Shown here: positions 48,291 through 57,124 of the stretch, piece by piece
Layout: each line of letters begins with the position of its first letter
How positions within the stretch are numbered: position 1 is the stretch's first letter
Assembly: GCF_000165505.1 (NCBI RefSeq)
Contig: NC_014633.1
Location: forward strand, 897,625 to 961,624
From: Ilyobacter polytropus DSM 2926
GTDB taxonomy: Bacteria; Fusobacteriota; Fusobacteriia; Fusobacteriales; Fusobacteriaceae
Direction: 5' to 3'
Length of the DNA stretch: 64,000 nt
Program-made: the position numbers and the translations under genes
Notes under the pieces: model-generated
Databases searched by the model: none
Seen by the model: only the letters and a program-made list of their open reading frames with translations
Told to the model about the DNA's origin: nothing

Positions 48291-49442
48291 CTAGATTATA
48301 TTTAGGTTTCTCTCGTTTGCTACCGCCAATTCCAACGCTTCTACAAAATAATCTATATCTTCCTCTGTTGTAAATCTTCCTAGACTTATTCTCAGTGTGC
48401 TCTTAGCTGTGTTACCGCTAAGAGCTATAGCTTCTAAAACGTGCGATGGGCTAAGAGTACTAGAAGCACAGGCTGATCCGGCACTTACAGCGATTCCTTT
48501 CATATCTAAAGCAAATAATAATGATTCTGCTTCCACTTTTTCAAAAGTAATACTAGAAGTATTGAAAAGTCTATTGCTCAAATCTCCGTTAATGGTTATT
48601 TTGTCTATTTTTTCTAGTATTTTATTCTCCATATGATCCCGGATTTTTTTTTCTTTTTCCATTTCTATATATAGATTTTCAAGGGATATTTCCAAAGCCC
48701 TTGCCATTCCACATACTCCCACCACATTTTCTGTTCCAGCTCTTCTATTTCTCTCTTGATATCCACCTGTCAAAAGTTTTTCTATTTTCACACCACTTTT
48801 TACATAAAGTGCCCCTATACCTTTTGGTCCGTAAAATTTGTGAGCAGCAAAAGAAAAAAGATCAATGTTTTCAAAGTCGATTTTCACCTTTCCCAAACTT
48901 TGTACTCCGTCTACATGAAATATAATATTTTTTGATTTCGCTATCTTGCCAATCTCTCTAATAGGCTGTAAGGTTCCAATTTCATTGTTGGAGTGCATAA
49001 TTGATATCAATACAGTTTCATCTTTTATGCTACTTTGAAGCTCCTTTATATTAACTCTCCCTTTTTCATCTACGCCGAGATAAGTCACTTCCCATCCCAA
49101 GCTCTCCATATCTTTAAAGGTGTTTAATACAGAAGAATGTTCAATCACAGAAGTTATCAAATGTCTGCCCTTATTTTTAAGAGCCTTTGCAGCTCCCCTT
49201 ATAGCCATATTGTTAGATTCTGTTCCTCCAGAGGTAAAAATAATCTCTCTAGATTTTAATCCTAAGAGTCCGCTTATCATCTCTCTAGACTCTTCCAAAA
49301 TTTTCTTTCCTTTTTGTCCTATTTGATACACACTAGACGGATTTCCGTAGCTTTCTCTCATAACCTTAGTCATAACCTCTATAACTCTTTCATCCATCTG
49401 AGTCGTAGCATTGTTGTCCAAATAAACATTCTTTTTATTCAT
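48291..49442 (-). CDS. iscS: Cysteine desulfurase (NifS/IscS type)
   Basis: A 383-residue PLP enzyme that takes sulfur from cysteine to form a persulfide for Fe-S clusters and tRNA thiolation. The N-terminal YLDNNATTQ is diagnostic. The PLP lysine lies in SFAAHKFYGPKG near residue 203. The catalytic cysteine lies in AGSACASSTLSPSHVL near residue 325, on the longer loop typical of group I (IscS/NifS) desulfurases. It is first in the operon iscS-lysE-mnmA. Group I status favours dedicated supply of sulfur to MnmA or to cluster assembly. Confidence 0.94.
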   Translation of the reverse strand: MNKKNVYLDNNATTQMDERVIEVMTKVMRESYGNPSSVYQIGQKGKKILEESREMISGLLGLKSREIIFTSGGTESNNMAIRGAAKALKNKGRHLITSVIEHSSVLNTFKDMESLGWEVTYLGVDEKGRVNIKELQSSIKDETVLISIMHSNNEIGTLQPIREIGKIAKSKNIIFHVDGVQSLGKVKIDFENIDLFSFAAHKFYGPKGIGALYVKSGVKIEKLLTGGYQERNRRAGTENVVGVCGMARALEISLENLYIEMEKEKKIRDHMENKILEKIDKITINGDLSNRLFNTSSITFEKVEAESLLFALDMKGIAVSAGSACASSTLSPSHVLEAIALSGNTAKSTLRISLGRFTTEEDIDYFVEALELAVANERNLNII

Positions 49443-49520
49443 ATAATACCGCCATATATTATTTAAGTTAAATTTTATTATACCATACCGACTTTAATTT
49501 CACCAGCTAAGCATATTATC

Positions 49521-49871
49521 TTATAGTTTTTTACCACATTTAGGACAATACTCATAGCCGTCTACTATTTTTTCTCCACATTCACATATGCGATTTTCAT
49601 AGATGACCTCTTCCATATCCTCATAGTCTACTTTTTCAGTTTCTAATATTTTTTCTATAGAGCTGTCATGTATTTTGTACATACTTTTGCATTTTGTGCA
49701 TATTAAAATATATTTTTTACTGAACTTAAATACAGGAATAAAGAAAAATTCAAATACATTTGAATTTTCTGTCAATTCTCCTTTTTTATTCAAGCAACCA
49801 GTACATCTAAATGAAACCTCTTTAATTTTTTTGCTTCTGCTATTTATACCAAATATTCCTATAAAAAACAC
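49521..49871 (-). CDS. Zinc-ribbon protein
   Basis: A 116-residue protein with three cysteine pairs: CTGC (residues 23-26), CTKC (58-61) and CECG...CPKCGKKL at the C-terminus. They should bind one or two zinc ions as rubredoxin-like knuckles. The N-terminus (FFIGIFGINSRSKK) is hydrophobic but short. GTG is the start, with AAAGG seven bases upstream. Similar proteins are annotated as zinc-ribbon domain proteins without function. It stands alone downstream of nothing obvious. Confidence 0.75.
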   Translation of the reverse strand: MFFIGIFGINSRSKKIKEVSFRCTGCLNKKGELTENSNVFEFFFIPVFKFSKKYILICTKCKSMYKIHDSSIEKILETEKVDYEDMEEVIYENRICECGEKIVDGYEYCPKCGKKL

Positions 49872-49957
49872 AATTATATCCTTTCAACTTCTTTATTTGA
49901 TTTTATCACACTTATACCGTAAATAAAAAGATTTTACATATTTAAAACTTTGCTGTA

Positions 49958-49979
49958 TTATCATCCCTGTATTATTATA
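49958..49979 (-). repeat. Solitary copy of the TATAAT-N6-RGGATGATAA motif
   Basis: Read on the minus strand it is TATAAT, six bases (AATACA), then GGGATGATAA, matching the consensus of the 62.6-64 kb array exactly, including the spacing. Confidence 0.75.
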
Positions 49980-50012
49980 CTTTTCTCCTTATAAATCTCT
50001 ATAAAATTAAAT

Positions 50013-50034
50013 TATAATTTAAATAGGATGATAA
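50013..50034 (+). repeat. Solitary copy of the TATAAT-N6-RGGATGATAA motif, inverted relative to the preceding copy
   Basis: TATAAT, six bases (TTAAAT), then AGGATGATAA. It lies three bases from the stop codon of the helicase-nuclease-S24 gene and 33 bases from the opposite-strand copy. Confidence 0.75.
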
Positions 50035-50037
50035 GTT

Positions 50038-52470
50038 TTAGTTTTTATTCTTCTTTATTGCAATAGATGCAATCCCTAAAAGATTGACATCTTGCTCATT
50101 TATATATATTTCTTCATATTCTGGATTTTCAGGAAGAAGTATTATGGCATTTCTCATTTTCATAAGACGTTTCAAGGTAGCTTCTCCATCTATTGCAACT
50201 GCTATTATATCACCGCTTTTAGGGTCTAAATCCTGACGCAGAAGAACTAAATCTCCGTCATCTATATCTGCGTTCTTCATACTATCCCCTCTCACCCTCA
50301 AGAAAAACCCACTTTCATCCTTCACAAGTTCTTTAGGAAGGTAAAAACTTTCATTTTCTTCAGAATTCATGAATACAGGAACATCTCCTGATACCTTCCC
50401 GTATATTGGCATGGAAAAAACTTCTTCACTAGGATACCTCTCACTTATTCCTCCAAAATCAACTTCCATACTTCCGTCTTCATCCTTAAAAAGAATAAGC
50501 TCCCTATTTTTTTCTAGGTCCAATGCTATATTTATATCTGCTTTTGACGGCATCATCTCCATATTAAAAATTGGAATATCACCTTTTGGTTCTCTAGAAC
50601 TGTCAAAAACTTCAAGAGCAGTGCCATCGGTAATCATACAGTATTCAATGTTTTTAGATACAGATGCATAACTCAATACCTGGTTTCTAGCTTCTTCTAT
50701 CCCTTTTTGAATAGATTTCACCTCTATATATATAAAGGTTTTCTTTTTTCCATTTTCATATCTACTCACTGCTATATCAACAAATCCCTTTTTAGAACCC
50801 ATTATTACCGGGTACTCTATTTCTATTAATTCCAAAGGATATCTATAGTTATTTATAAGCTCATTTATCACCCACTGTCTTACCTTTTCCTCTGGTGAGT
50901 AGATATTAATGATATTTTCTTTAAATTTGTACTCATCTACTGAAAGATTATACATTCCTCTGATCTGACTTTTTTTATCAAACCTCAGATATTTTGAATT
51001 AATCTCTTGAATAAATTTTGATGGTTTTACACTAGAGGTGATATATAGGATTTCAGTGGCCCTAGTCATTCCCACATAAAAAAGTTTCTTTTCTGTAACT
51101 TCCTCAAATTCTCTTATTTTTTCATCTTTTGAGGAATAAAAAGGCACTATCCCCTCGTTTACATTTATCAAAATAACAACTTTACTTTCTATTCCTTTTA
51201 CTGAATGCATCGTCATAAGCCTCACAGCATCTTTTTCAAAATCACTGTTGTCTCTGTCTATTATTTCACAGGATATATTGTTATTTTTCATGATTTGTTT
51301 TGCATTTTCTAATTGTATTCTTGATCTTCCTACAATTACGATCTCATTCATTTTATAATCTGACAGCTCATTTTTTATAAGCTTTATCAGATAGTCCATC
51401 TCCTGTGATTCTGTTGAGAAATGTCTATAGACTGGATAGTCTCCCTGCCTGTCTATTAAATAAGGTTTTACATAATTTTCATCATCTATTATGTCATGGG
51501 ATTTTTCCAAAAGGCTGTAAGCTGCCTGAGATATTTGTGTAGTAGTTCTAAAGTTTTTACTTAATGTCTTACTTCGCCCCGCCATATTAAAACCGATAGT
51601 TGTAAAATTTCTTTTATTCCCAAGCCATGATTGTGAATATATACTCTGCGCACAGTCAAACAAAAAAGTTATGCTTGAATATTCTTTTTTATTATATACT
51701 TTTTTTAACAGTTCTAGCTGAAGTTTGGAAAGATCCTGACTCTCATCTATTATTATGTGGGTAAATTTATTTACAGTATATTCATCCATAGTTTCTAAAG
51801 CTATTCTTCTAACATCATTAAAATCAACTCGATTTCTGTTTAATAATTCCTTTGAATAAAGCTCCATTAAACTGTAAATAGCTTTTCTTATTTTAGAATT
51901 TTTAGGTAACCTGTGGTTGTGTTCGTCATATTTTGTTGCACCTAGTCTATCTGCATTTTGGTATTCTTCTTCATTGTAGTTGCAAGACTTTATCCATTCT
52001 ATCTCATCATAGAGAAATTTAAGATTATTTTGATTCAATAAACTTATACCGCCATATTCTTTTGACAGTTTTTCCAAATAATCCCCTATAATTGAAAATT
52101 TTTCACTATTACCTATATCTGTAGAATATTTTTTATTGTTTTTTTTACAATATTTTAAGTAGTATGGATAGATCAAACCATCTATCGTCGTTATCTTAAC
52201 TCTGTCCCTAGGTAGTTCAAACAGTGTCGGATAATTTTTTTTATATTCCTTTTCTATTTTTCCATAAAGATAACCCATATAATTAACTAATGTTTTATTA
52301 TAAGTCATTAGAAGAACCATATCATCAGGCTCGAAACAATAGTTGTTGAGCAAAAATGGGATCCTGTTAACCCCAACAGTTGTTTTACCGCTTCCTGCTA
52401 TGCCCTTTACAAGCATAGGTCCCGAAGGCTTTGTATAGGATATCTTTTCCTGCTCTTTATTAAGATGCAT
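50038..52470 (-). CDS. SF1 helicase fused to a PD-(D/E)XK-like nuclease and a LexA-like S24 protease domain
   Basis: An 810-residue protein with three parts. Residues about 1-500 are a UvrD/Rep-type helicase: Walker A GIAGSGKTT (23-31), motif II IIDESQDL, NFRTTTQI, motif V MTMHSVKGIESK and motif VI LFYVGMTRA. Residues about 545-640 resemble the HsdR N-terminal PD-(D/E)XK nuclease, with GFVDIAVSR and IYIEVKS giving the D...ExK pattern. Residues 684-810 are a LexA/UmuD-type S24 domain: a cleavage-site-like GKVSGDVP (Ser-Gly near 694-695), Ser730 in RGDSMKNADIDDGD, and Lys767 in GEATLKRL. Autocleavage upon RecA filament contact could free the helicase-nuclease; this is inference. Monocistronic, no operator seen. 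Confidence 0.82.
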   Translation of the reverse strand: MHLNKEQEKISYTKPSGPMLVKGIAGSGKTTVGVNRIPFLLNNYCFEPDDMVLLMTYNKTLVNYMGYLYGKIEKEYKKNYPTLFELPRDRVKITTIDGLIYPYYLKYCKKNNKKYSTDIGNSEKFSIIGDYLEKLSKEYGGISLLNQNNLKFLYDEIEWIKSCNYNEEEYQNADRLGATKYDEHNHRLPKNSKIRKAIYSLMELYSKELLNRNRVDFNDVRRIALETMDEYTVNKFTHIIIDESQDLSKLQLELLKKVYNKKEYSSITFLFDCAQSIYSQSWLGNKRNFTTIGFNMAGRSKTLSKNFRTTTQISQAAYSLLEKSHDIIDDENYVKPYLIDRQGDYPVYRHFSTESQEMDYLIKLIKNELSDYKMNEIVIVGRSRIQLENAKQIMKNNNISCEIIDRDNSDFEKDAVRLMTMHSVKGIESKVVILINVNEGIVPFYSSKDEKIREFEEVTEKKLFYVGMTRATEILYITSSVKPSKFIQEINSKYLRFDKKSQIRGMYNLSVDEYKFKENIINIYSPEEKVRQWVINELINNYRYPLELIEIEYPVIMGSKKGFVDIAVSRYENGKKKTFIYIEVKSIQKGIEEARNQVLSYASVSKNIEYCMITDGTALEVFDSSREPKGDIPIFNMEMMPSKADINIALDLEKNRELILFKDEDGSMEVDFGGISERYPSEEVFSMPIYGKVSGDVPVFMNSEENESFYLPKELVKDESGFFLRVRGDSMKNADIDDGDLVLLRQDLDPKSGDIIAVAIDGEATLKRLMKMRNAIILLPENPEYEEIYINEQDVNLLGIASIAIKKNKN

Positions 52471-52630
52471 CTTCTTCCTCCGATATTTTATATCAAATAA
52501 AATCTTTCAGATCTTATTTTATGTTTAAATTTTGGTACTTCTTGACCTTTAGATGTCCTTAAATTATATCTTTAGTTGAAAATAAACACAAGATTTTTAA
52601 CAAAAATATATAACTTTAAATTTCAAATAT

Positions 52631-52664
52631 AAAAAGTGCACCTTAATAATCAGATGCACTTTTT
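52631..52664 (-). terminator. Terminator of the NusG-II-like gene
   Basis: AAAAAGTGCA (52631-52640) pairs with TGCACTTTTT (52655-52664); the poly-U of the minus strand lies in the stem. Confidence 0.8.
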
Positions 52665-52689
52665 CAGATTCTTTAATTATTTATAAATT

Positions 52690-53094
52690 TTATTTTATTA
52701 TAAAATCTATATCATCTTCCTGTTCCTCACCACTATTTTCTCCAACTATTTTAACAATAGCTCTATCAGGAATTCCTATCAAAGTATCACCAGGAACCTT
52801 TGCCCATCCTTGTTTGACAATTAATTTCAAAGGTGAGTTTGAGCTTGTAACCCTTACCTTTTTGTCTTTTAACTGGACGTTTATGCCTCCTAAATTGGTA
52901 TCTACAAATATATTTTTTTCTTCATCTTGCAATTTATAAATATATTTTAAATCCCCGTCAACGTATATTTCTGCCTTTGAAGCCTTTTGGGTTTTCATCC
53001 CCTTTATGTTAAATAATAAAAAAGCAAATAATGAAAAAACAAAAGCATATAATAGAATATCACCTTTTTTAAAATAACTTCTTTTCCTTTTCAT
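52690..53094 (-). CDS. NusG domain II-like membrane-anchored protein
   Basis: A protein of about 134 residues with one N-terminal membrane anchor (ILLYAFVFSLFAFLLFNI) and an extracytoplasmic domain of the NusG_II type (DGDLKYIYKL, GGINVQLKDKKVRVTSSNSPLKLIVKQGWAKVPGDTLIGIPDR). The C-terminus is acidic. Such proteins are often encoded beside rnf or apbE genes in Firmicutes and Fusobacteria; here the neighbour is psd. The ATG at 53094 follows AGGAAG, while the upstream GTG is weaker. Function is unknown. Confidence 0.72.
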   Translation of the reverse strand: MKRKRSYFKKGDILLYAFVFSLFAFLLFNIKGMKTQKASKAEIYVDGDLKYIYKLQDEEKNIFVDTNLGGINVQLKDKKVRVTSSNSPLKLIVKQGWAKVPGDTLIGIPDRAIVKIVGENSGEEQEDDIDFIIK

Positions 53095-53186
53095 TTTCAC
53101 TTCCTTTAAATCATTTTCTTTTATTTTTTTTTAAAACCTGCTGCAACTTTTACTTGTCTATAACTAAGTCTTTATGATTTTCTGAC

Positions 53187-54089
53187 TTATTTTACAGAAC
53201 TTCCTATTTTTTCTCCCATATATACCTTAGTTTCAACTCCTTGTAAAGTGTTTTCAACTATATCTTTATCGATCTTTACTTTTCCTTTTTCAAACAACAT
53301 AATACAGGTCGATCCACCAAAATAAAAATACCCTTTTTCATCGCCTTTTTTTACAAAGGTATTTGAGATATAAGTCTGTTTTATTCCTCCAACCATTGTT
53401 GCACCAATCTCACTTAACAATATTTCTCCAAATTCTTTAGTATCTAGAATTGAATACTCTCTTTTATTTTCACAAAATATCATAAAATTTTTCTTTATTG
53501 CATGAGTTGAAACTGAATAATAATAGCCCTCTATCTTTTTACTACCACTGATTTTTCCGCTTGCAGGAAAATGAAATCTATGATAGTCAGAGGGTGCTAG
53601 TCTTACTATTATAAAGGTTCCACCTTGAAATTTCTGGGCTAATTTGTCATCCCTTAAAAATCCACCTAGAGAAAATTTTGATCCCTTTAGAAAAAATTGA
53701 TCTTTTTTCTCTATATTTTCATAGGCTAATATTTTCCCGTCTGCTGGAGACGAAAGGTCATCTTTAGTTTCTGATACTTTTCTTGCACCTTCTTTTAGCC
53801 TTCTGACGAAAAAATCATTAAAAGATTGAAATTCCTCTATATTTTTAACTGATTCTTCCATATTTATATTGTTATTTTTGACAAAATTTTGGATCTTTTC
53901 ACATGATTTTTTTTTGTCCATTATTCTACCATACAGGGATGATAAAAATTTTCTCTTAACTATAGATTCAAGGGTCAATTTCCCCAATGGGTTGTAATAT
54001 AAGAACTTCAAATAATTTTCTCCGGGAACCTTCTCCTGTTTTATTTCTCCGGTTTTTCTATCTCTGTAGTTTATTTTTTCAAATTTCAT
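53187..54089 (-). CDS. psd: Phosphatidylserine decarboxylase
   Basis: A 300-residue pro-enzyme that converts phosphatidylserine to phosphatidylethanolamine at the inner membrane. The self-cleavage motif is GGST at residues about 256-259 (LGST in E. coli), which would give a beta chain and a short pyruvoyl alpha chain starting at Ser. Earlier conserved segments are SSPADGKIL and RLAPSDYHRFHFPASGKI with the catalytic His. An AAAGG ribosome site lies seven bases before the ATG. Next gene downstream is the NusG-II-like protein, probably cotranscribed. Confidence 0.93.
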   Translation of the reverse strand: MKFEKINYRDRKTGEIKQEKVPGENYLKFLYYNPLGKLTLESIVKRKFLSSLYGRIMDKKKSCEKIQNFVKNNNINMEESVKNIEEFQSFNDFFVRRLKEGARKVSETKDDLSSPADGKILAYENIEKKDQFFLKGSKFSLGGFLRDDKLAQKFQGGTFIIVRLAPSDYHRFHFPASGKISGSKKIEGYYYSVSTHAIKKNFMIFCENKREYSILDTKEFGEILLSEIGATMVGGIKQTYISNTFVKKGDEKGYFYFGGSTCIMLFEKGKVKIDKDIVENTLQGVETKVYMGEKIGSSVK

Positions 54090-54208
54090 TTCTCAGCCTT
54101 TCAGATTTTTAATAAAATTATACCACACATTAAATATAAATTTGAAGTTTCATTTTTATTGTAGACGTGATAACATAGATGCATATTAATTTTATGGGGA
54201 GGTAAGTT

Positions 54209-54583
54209 ATGGAACGTATCGCATTGATTGCTCATGATAAGAAAAAAGATGACTTAGTAGATTTTGTAAAGAAGCATAGAGATTTTTTTGAAAAATTTGA
54301 ACTGGTTTCAACAGGAACAACTGGAGGAAGAATAATCCAGGCTACAGATTTAAAAGTTCACAGATATCTTTCCGGTCCACTTGGAGGAGACCAGCAGATA
54401 GGTTCTGACATTGCCAATGAAAAAATTAAAGTTGTTTTCTTTTTTAGAGACCCTCTAACAAGTCAACCTCATGAACCTGATGTTCAGGCTTTGATAAGAT
54501 TATGTGATGTGCATAAAATTCCTGTAGCAACAAATAAAAGAACTGCTGAATTATTAATTAACGCTTTAATTAATGAAATCTAA
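54209..54583 (+). CDS. mgsA: Methylglyoxal synthase
   Basis: A 124-residue cytoplasmic enzyme removing phosphate from dihydroxyacetone phosphate to give methylglyoxal. Conserved features are the N-terminal [30 protein letters not shown], and the [14 protein letters not shown] loop that holds the catalytic Asp and His. GGGGAGG lies before the ATG. It is monocistronic. Such enzymes relieve sugar-phosphate stress when phosphate is scarce; regulation is not visible. Confidence 0.96.
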   Translation: MERIALIAHDKKKDDLVDFVKKHRDFFEKFELVSTGTTGGRIIQATDLKVHRYLSGPLGGDQQIGSDIANEKIKVVFFFRDPLTSQPHEPDVQALIRLCDVHKIPVATNKRTAELLINALINEI

Positions 54584-54592
54584 ATTAAATTT

Positions 54593-54637
54593 CAAGTTGC
54601 ACTTCTATTCTTTTAACAGAAAGCTGGTGCAACTTGA
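54593..54637 (+). repeat. Inverted repeat after mgsA
   Basis: CAAGTTGCAC (54593-54602) and GTGCAACTTG (54628-54637) form a perfect ten-base stem around a 25-base loop. No T-tract follows, so it may be a weak terminator or an mRNA 3'-stabilising hairpin. Confidence 0.6.
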
Positions 54638-54786
54638 ACTTCTATGTTCAAACTACTTAATCCCAACTTTTTACCACTCATATTCTCCACTCTAAACTCT
54701 GACAGGGCAATATCAATATATTTTCTTAAAAATTAAATTACTGGAAATTATAAATATAAATTATCCTAGATAATATTTCATTTTTT

Positions 54787-54808
54787 TTATCATCCTTTTC
54801 AAATTATA
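54787..54808 (-). repeat. Solitary copy of the TATAAT-N6-RGGATGATAA motif
   Basis: On the minus strand TATAAT, six bases (TTGAAA), then AGGATGATAA. It lies four bases past the stop codon of the YgjP-like gene, a placement like that at 50013-50034. Confidence 0.72.
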
Positions 54809-54812
54809 ATTT

Positions 54813-55418
54813 TTAATAAAATCTTCCTTCGTTTTTTAAAACTATTTTAGCTTCTTTATAATCTGGATAATATTTTTTTAATTCATTCCAAAATTCCTTA
54901 GAGTGGTTATGATGAATTAGATGACACAGTTCATGTATTATTACATAATCTATTATTTTAGGATCTGCTTTTATTAATTTTATATTTAAGCTTATGTTGC
55001 CATTTGAATAACAGATTCCCCACGCTGTTTTTAGGGGTTTAATTCTAACCTGTAAAGGAGAAACCCCTATAATATCACTCCATTTTTTAATTTTATTCAT
55101 CAATATTTTTATTCCTTTTTCTTCCATCTTCTCTTGAGTAAGGTTATTTTCTTTTTCTGATAAAATTTTTCCTAAAAATTTTATTGTTCCTTTTGGTTTT
55201 ATCACCCTAAGTTTTTTCTCATAATCAATTATTTTTTTTTCTATGATCTCTTTATTTTTATTTATAAAATTAACTCCATTTATATAGGAATCTCTTTTGG
55301 GTATAGATAACTCTACTGAAATTTCATCTTTTATTCTTAAAATATAATTTTTTTTACTTCTTTTTATTATCTTATATTGGATTGTTATTCTTGAAGCTTT
55401 TATTTTTCCCTCTCTCAT
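54813..55418 (-). CDS. YgjP/WLM-like M48-type metallopeptidase
   Basis: A 201-residue soluble protein of the DUF45/YgjP family with the zinc motif HELCHLIHHNHSKEFW near residues 162-177 (HExxH plus a following His), preceded by WGICYSNGNISLNIKLIKA. YgjP proteins are associated in some bacteria with type I restriction loci; here no such genes lie nearby. The ATG at 55418 is preceded by GGAG that directly follows a GC-rich hairpin (55429-55457). Activity is inferred from the motif. Confidence 0.82.
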   Translation of the reverse strand: MREGKIKASRITIQYKIIKRSKKNYILRIKDEISVELSIPKRDSYINGVNFINKNKEIIEKKIIDYEKKLRVIKPKGTIKFLGKILSEKENNLTQEKMEEKGIKILMNKIKKWSDIIGVSPLQVRIKPLKTAWGICYSNGNISLNIKLIKADPKIIDYVIIHELCHLIHHNHSKEFWNELKKYYPDYKEAKIVLKNEGRFY

Positions 55419-55428
55419 GGTTATCTCC

Positions 55429-55457
55429 TTTTTTAGTGTCGCCGCGACACTAAAAAA
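55429..55457. repeat. GC-rich hairpin in front of the metallopeptidase gene, copy 1
   Basis: A perfect 13-base stem TTTTTTAGTGTCG / CGACACTAAAAAA with a three-base loop. It overlaps the upstream edge of the ribosome site of the minus-strand metallopeptidase gene. A near copy lies at 61222-61248 and a fragment at 62831-62842. Confidence 0.7.
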
Positions 55458-55478
55458 TCCCCTTTAAGGGGATTTTTT
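55452..55478 (-). terminator. Terminator of pncB
   Basis: AAAAAATCCCCTT pairs with AAGGGGATTTTTT. On the minus strand it follows the pncB stop and is immediately followed by the hairpin of 55429-55457. Confidence 0.85.
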
Positions 55479-56982
55479 AAATTTGACTTTTAATTTTTTT
55501 TATCAGTGAATACTTTAATTCTAGAAGGTCCTTTGATAAGTCTATTTTGTATTTATGTGGATTTACTAGTCTTTTTCTCTCTTCTGACATATTATTTAAA
55601 TTAGCAATATAATAATCACGTGAGCCTTTCACATCCAATAAAGTCTTATAACTTTCTGTTAAAACTCCTTCTTTCATATATTGAATGGTTATTTTCTTTG
55701 CAGTATACTCACCTGATTTTAAAAGACTTCTCTTAAAATCATACCTTTCGTCTATTATTGTGAGGTCACTGTTTTCAATTATACTGTTTTTATCTTCGTC
55801 CTTTTCTACAAGAGTTATCAAATCAGCATAAGCAGCACCAAATTTATCATAAATTCTATAGACCTCTTTAAATCCAGGGTTAGATATTTTAAATACATCC
55901 TCAGAAAGTTTTATCACCGGTTCACCGTTTATTTGGACAATTTTGTATACCCCTCCAAAGCACGGATTAGATTTGCTTGTTGCTATAGCATCACCCACAC
56001 CAAAGGAATCCACACAGGCTCCTTGTTCTTTTAGGGATCTAATTAGTTCCTCATTCAGAGAACTAGTTAACACTATCTTTGCTTTTTTGAATCCTGCATT
56101 ATCCAATTCTTTTCTGCATTTTTTAGATAAATACGCCAAATCTCCAGAATCAATTCGTATTCCATAGATTCCATTATAACTATCATCTATTCCATTTTCT
56201 TTAAAAGCCTCAATTGCATTCTTTATACCCATTCCAATGGTATTGTAAGTATCTATTAATAATATTAGAGTATTACTTTCTCTTTTTCTTCTGTGTTTTA
56301 TAAAAACATCAAAAGCACGTTTTTCTGCGTCTCTTCCTATTCCAAATGTTTGAACATATGAGTGGGCCATTGTTCCAATACTTGGAATTCCATATTTATA
56401 TTCAGTTATTATATTAGAGTGACTAGAACATCCTCCAATATAAGCAGCTTTATTGCCTGATACGGCGCTATCGAAGCCGTGAGCCCTCCTCGTACCAAAT
56501 GCCGATACACCTATAGGGTCAGCCGCTCTGGTGACTCTAGAGGCCTTTGTAGCCACTGCCATTTGAAGGTTCATTGTGTTTAGTATAGGGGTTTCCAATA
56601 TTTTGGCCTGAATCAAAGGTGCTTTGATTGTTATAACAGGTTCATTTGGATACGCTATCTCTCCATCTCTGAGTGCATATACGTCTCCAGTAAACTTCAT
56701 TTTTACTAAATACTCTAAGAGGTGTTTTTCTTTTATAATCTTTGAAAAATATTTTCTTTTTTCATCCTCTGAAGTAGCATTTAATGTCTTTATCAAGTAT
56801 AGTACTTCTTGAACTCCACATACGACAGCAAATCCTCCATCTTCAGTTCTTCTAAAGTACATATCAAATATGGCTTCCTGCTCTTCAAGTCCTTCCATCA
56901 AATATACATCACTTTCTGTATACTGGTATCTATCAGAATTAATAACTTTTGCAAATTCTGTCAATAAAATTTCCTTATCCAA
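55477..56982 (-). CDS. pncB: Nicotinate phosphoribosyltransferase
   Basis: A 501-residue enzyme of NAD salvage joining nicotinate with PRPP to form nicotinate mononucleotide. Conserved pieces are EQEAIFDMYFRR, SAFGTRRAHG (active His and Arg), GTMAHSYVQTFG, the PRPP-loop region GIRIDSGDLAYLSKK and SFGVGDAIATSKSNPCFG. The start is a TTG at 56982 with GAGGT about ten bases upstream; no ATG fits the conserved N-terminus better. Divergent from dtd. Length is typical for the longer class. Confidence 0.93.
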   Translation of the reverse strand: MDKEILLTEFAKVINSDRYQYTESDVYLMEGLEEQEAIFDMYFRRTEDGGFAVVCGVQEVLYLIKTLNATSEDEKRKYFSKIIKEKHLLEYLVKMKFTGDVYALRDGEIAYPNEPVITIKAPLIQAKILETPILNTMNLQMAVATKASRVTRAADPIGVSAFGTRRAHGFDSAVSGNKAAYIGGCSSHSNIITEYKYGIPSIGTMAHSYVQTFGIGRDAEKRAFDVFIKHRRKRESNTLILLIDTYNTIGMGIKNAIEAFKENGIDDSYNGIYGIRIDSGDLAYLSKKCRKELDNAGFKKAKIVLTSSLNEELIRSLKEQGACVDSFGVGDAIATSKSNPCFGGVYKIVQINGEPVIKLSEDVFKISNPGFKEVYRIYDKFGAAYADLITLVEKDEDKNSIIENSDLTIIDERYDFKRSLLKSGEYTAKKITIQYMKEGVLTESYKTLLDVKGSRDYYIANLNNMSEERKRLVNPHKYKIDLSKDLLELKYSLIKKIKSQI

Positions 56983-57124
56983 AACAATTACCTCATTTCT
57001 ATTATTATTGTGCTTAATATTATTTAGTATAGCACTATCATATTCATTTTACAACTTCCATCCTTGCAAAATAAGGGTAACTATATTAAAATTTTATTAT
57101 TACCAACGAAGGGGGAAAACTGTT

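Noticed and set aside
56870..57124. N-terminal extension of dtd
   Set aside because: The ATG at 57125 has a ribosome site and matches the family start; the upstream part is antisense to pncB.
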